Below the pieces are notes generated by a model. The model was given only the letters and a program-made list of their open reading frames with translations. It searched no databases and was not told the origin of the DNA. DNA of 7,831 bases from Lentisphaeria bacterium (GTDB lineage: Bacteria > Verrucomicrobiota > Lentisphaeria > Oligosphaerales > Oligosphaeraceae), in the NCBI GenBank assembly GCA_016287975.1, contig JAEEXV010000408.1, positions 1-7,831 on the forward strand, read 5' to 3'. Numbering within the stretch: the first letter of the stretch is position 1; the number at the start of each line of letters is the position of its first letter. Positions 6,188 through 7,831 of this stretch are shown here, piece by piece. The position numbers and the translations under genes were made by a program.

Positions 6188-7636
6188 CTATTCCGACTTT
6201 TCAAGTTGCAGTGTGTATTCCTTTTTCATGCCATGCGCCCCGAAAATCTGCCATTTTCCCGCGCCCAGACGTTGCAGGATTGCCTTGCGCTCCAATGCGC
6301 ATAATGCAGGATCGGTATCGACGGAGGTCATGAGCACAGGGGCGTATTGGTTGTATTCGGCCTGTTCTCTTGTCTGGCCATGCAGGTTGATGTAGATGTC
6401 CCCTGAGAACACGACATGGTGGGCATAGTCGACAAGCACCGTTTCGCCTGCAAGATGTCCGCCTTTCCCTTGATAGACCTCAAAGTGCATTTCGCCGCAC
6501 TCAAGGAAGCCTGCCTGGATCAAAGGTTCCTTTTGCTCTTCTGGAACATCCCACCTCGCAACGACCTTGGCAGGCTCTGGGGGACGATAGAACGTCAGTG
6601 CCTTGCAGATGTTCACGTATGGTCTATGGAGCGGATTCTGCTCACGGTAGCCGTTTTGCCCCTGGTATTCCAGCGAAAGGCAGAGTTTTGATTTCCTGCT
6701 GGCAAGAATTTTGTCGAACAGCGGCAGCAAGCCACAATGATCCACGTCCGCATGGGTGATGTAGATTTGTTTTTCCATCTTGTCGTATTCGGGAATCAAG
6801 TTTCGGAAAAGAACCTCCATTTCTTCTTGATAGATGGCATAGCCGCTGTCGATGAACAATGTCTGCCCCGCACTTTGAAGTATGGCGGTATTGCTGCCGC
6901 AGGGTGGTTCAATCAGGATGATCTCCGTGTTGTCCGTCACCCTGTGGCGGGTTACACGTGGCGAGAAGGCATTTCCTCGGCAACCCACCAGCAACTCCGC
7001 AAAACGGCTGATGCTTTCGAATGTCTTATAGGGAGACAGCCCCTTCTCGTCAAGCATCTGCATGATCAGATTCGTATTGACCAAAAGGGTGTCCCTCAAT
7101 TCATCTGGAAGTCCGACACGCTGCATCAATCCTGACACGAAAGAATGGTAGAAGATGGTGTTGTCGTACACTTTCTCCGAACGGTTGTAGTCGAGCACCC
7201 GTACAGCACACAGTTTCTGCGCTTCGGCGAGGAAAGCCTGCAGCCGTTCCTTCCGTTCAACGAAAAGCCCCATTTTGAACGCCTGGTAGTCCGTCCCGTT
7301 CTCCTGGGAACTGATATATGAGATGTTCAATTGATAACGCTGAATCAGCCGCAGAACCTCGGTGACGCTTCCTGGCTTGTCCCGCAGCATGAATTCCAGC
7401 AGGGCGATGCTGTCCTCATTTGGGGAAGAAGGCAGATAGCCAATGCCTGACAGCATGGCATCGGCTTTTTCGAGCTTCTCCGCCTCGCCATCGGCATCGA
7501 TAAAAAGCGTATGGGAATCCACCGCCTTGTTATAGCTGACTCGGGTGATGTTGATTCCTAAACCTGCGAAGCATTCACTGGCTTTGAGGAACGCCCCGAT
7601 ATGATCGGGCATGGTGGTGATGTATGTCTTTCTCAT
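6188..7636 (-). CDS. ACT-ACT-metallo-beta-lactamase-fold hydrolase fusion
   Basis: This 482-residue protein starts MRKTYITTMPDHIGAF, with a GAGG ribosome-binding site about 11 bases upstream. Residues 2-68 and 77-148 are two ACT-type repeats: 'PDHIGAFLKASECFAGLGINI' aligns with 'DKPGSVTEVLRLIQRYQLNI', each the G-containing turn plus helix typical of amino-acid-binding ACT domains. A helical linker (about 155-225) leads to a metallo-beta-lactamase fold: TEIILIE, SNTAIL and LFIDSGY strands, metal motif THADVDH (H295, D297, D299, H300), GGHLAGET (H394), FSGDIYI (D413) and FGAHGM (H468). All usual ligand positions are present, except that the second His of HxHxDH is Asp. A small-molecule-gated hydrolase, ligand probably an amino acid, is the natural inference; the substrate is unknown. 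G+C is near 50%, well below the forward-strand genes, and it sits in an apparent minus-strand operon between an interrupted gene and a reductase stump. Confidence 0.85.
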   Translation of the reverse strand: MRKTYITTMPDHIGAFLKASECFAGLGINITRVSYNKAVDSHTLFIDADGEAEKLEKADAMLSGIGYLPSSPNEDSIALLEFMLRDKPGSVTEVLRLIQRYQLNISYISSQENGTDYQAFKMGLFVERKERLQAFLAEAQKLCAVRVLDYNRSEKVYDNTIFYHSFVSGLMQRVGLPDELRDTLLVNTNLIMQMLDEKGLSPYKTFESISRFAELLVGCRGNAFSPRVTRHRVTDNTEIILIEPPCGSNTAILQSAGQTLFIDSGYAIYQEEMEVLFRNLIPEYDKMEKQIYITHADVDHCGLLPLFDKILASRKSKLCLSLEYQGQNGYREQNPLHRPYVNICKALTFYRPPEPAKVVARWDVPEEQKEPLIQAGFLECGEMHFEVYQGKGGHLAGETVLVDYAHHVVFSGDIYINLHGQTREQAEYNQYAPVLMTSVDTDPALCALERKAILQRLGAGKWQIFGAHGMKKEYTLQLEKSE

Positions 7637-7642
7637 AATAGT

Positions 7643-7738
7643 TCACGCCTCGTGGACGTGTTTGCCTGTGATGTGTTCTGGCACGAGACAAAGCACCTGC
7701 ACCCGCGCTCCCGCCATCTGGATTTCCTTCTCGATGTC
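7643..7738 (-). other. Open extension in the same frame beyond an in-frame TAG
   Basis: After the TAG at 7739-7741 the same frame continues for 31 codons (DIEKEIQMAGARVQVLCLV, then PEHITGKHVHEA) to a TGA at 7643-7645, which lies 6 bases before the ACT-MBL ATG. The composition looks like real protein, and the end point is where an operonic gene would be expected to stop. This suggests the stretch was, or still is, the C-terminus of the upstream gene. Confidence 0.5.
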
Positions 7739-7831
7739 CTATTCGCTTGGATTGAAGCGCCGCGCCAGCTCTCGGCACAGCTCCAATGCGAAGGCGTGGT
7801 CTTCCACGAACTCAATGCGCCCGAAGACCAC
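7739..7831 (-). CDS. 3' end of an unidentified gene upstream of the ACT-MBL gene
   Basis: The minus strand is open from the right edge of the window for 30 codons (VVFGRIEFVEDHAFALELC, then RELARRFNPSE) to a TAG; the start is outside the window. I cannot identify the family with confidence. Including the continuation past the TAG, the tail (a helix with RELARRF, then GARVQVLCLV and ITGKH) is loosely like the C-terminus of adenylate-forming ligases of the phenylacetate-CoA ligase / F390 synthetase group, where a 'TxGK' lysine is conserved and an ACT-domain gene is a frequent neighbour. That link is inference only. Either the gene ends here or it is truncated by the amber codon. Confidence 0.5.
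   Translation of the reverse strand: MVFGRIEFVEDHAFALELCRELARRFNPSE

Noticed and set aside
6048..6395. Plus-strand open frame of 115 codons starting just after the helicase
   Set aside because: It has no ribosome-binding site, runs antisense into the 3' end of the ACT-MBL gene, and shows no family motif.
1..7831. CRISPR arrays, tRNA or rRNA genes, insertion sequences
   Set aside because: No regular spaced repeats, no cloverleaf or CCA-ended sequence, and no transposase motifs or terminal inverted repeats were seen on either strand.

Overview
The window comes from a GC-rich bacterial chromosome. It holds five forward-strand genes (positions 1-6041) facing a reverse-strand block (6188-7831). 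By eye, the first 4.4 kb is about two-thirds G+C, the helicase gene is nearer 58-60%, and the reverse-strand block is close to 50%. Stop codons are mostly TAG (five of the six main genes), so TAG is an ordinary stop here. The gene content (U32 protein, xylose-isomerase-like TIM barrels, inositol-monophosphatase relative) would suit a host-associated or environmental Gram-negative, for example in the PVC group, but nothing in the sequence fixes the taxon.

Layout: (1) 1-1551 +, the 3' part of a peptidase U32 / RNA-hydroxylase-type gene whose start lies off the left edge. (2) 1624-2577, 2618-3559 and 3566-4369 +, a tight three-gene unit: two tandem paralogous sugar-isomerase-like TIM-barrel proteins (about 80% identical by hand count), then an inositol-monophosphatase-family phosphatase. 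It has strong ribosome-binding sites and gaps of 40 and 6 bases, so it is probably one operon acting on a sugar, polyol or sugar-phosphate. (3) 4431-6041 +, a standalone NERD-nuclease-like plus SF1-helicase protein, separated from the operon by a perfect 8-bp hairpin. (4) 6042-6187, a short convergent spacer with a paired-arm hairpin repeat and, on the minus strand, what looks like the first codons of a flavodoxin-like NADPH:FMN reductase that is cut off. (5) 6188-7636 -, a fusion of two ACT domains to a metallo-beta-lactamase-fold hydrolase. (6) 7643-7831 -, the 3' end of an unidentified gene whose frame is interrupted by TAG but then stays open to a TGA 6 bases before the ACT-MBL start.

The most notable signals are: an extreme shortage of the palindrome CCGG through the whole window (five copies found by eye, where composition predicts roughly 70-80), visible as synonymous codon choices that avoid creating it; the ACT-ACT-MBL fusion with an HxDxDH metal motif; the probable rearrangement scar between the helicase and ACT-MBL genes; the amber codon inside an otherwise open frame; and patches of perfect DNA identity between the TIM-barrel paralogues that suggest gene conversion. 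I do not see a clearly new multi-gene system. The NERD helicase may be a single-gene defence or DNA-repair factor, but the window does not show which.
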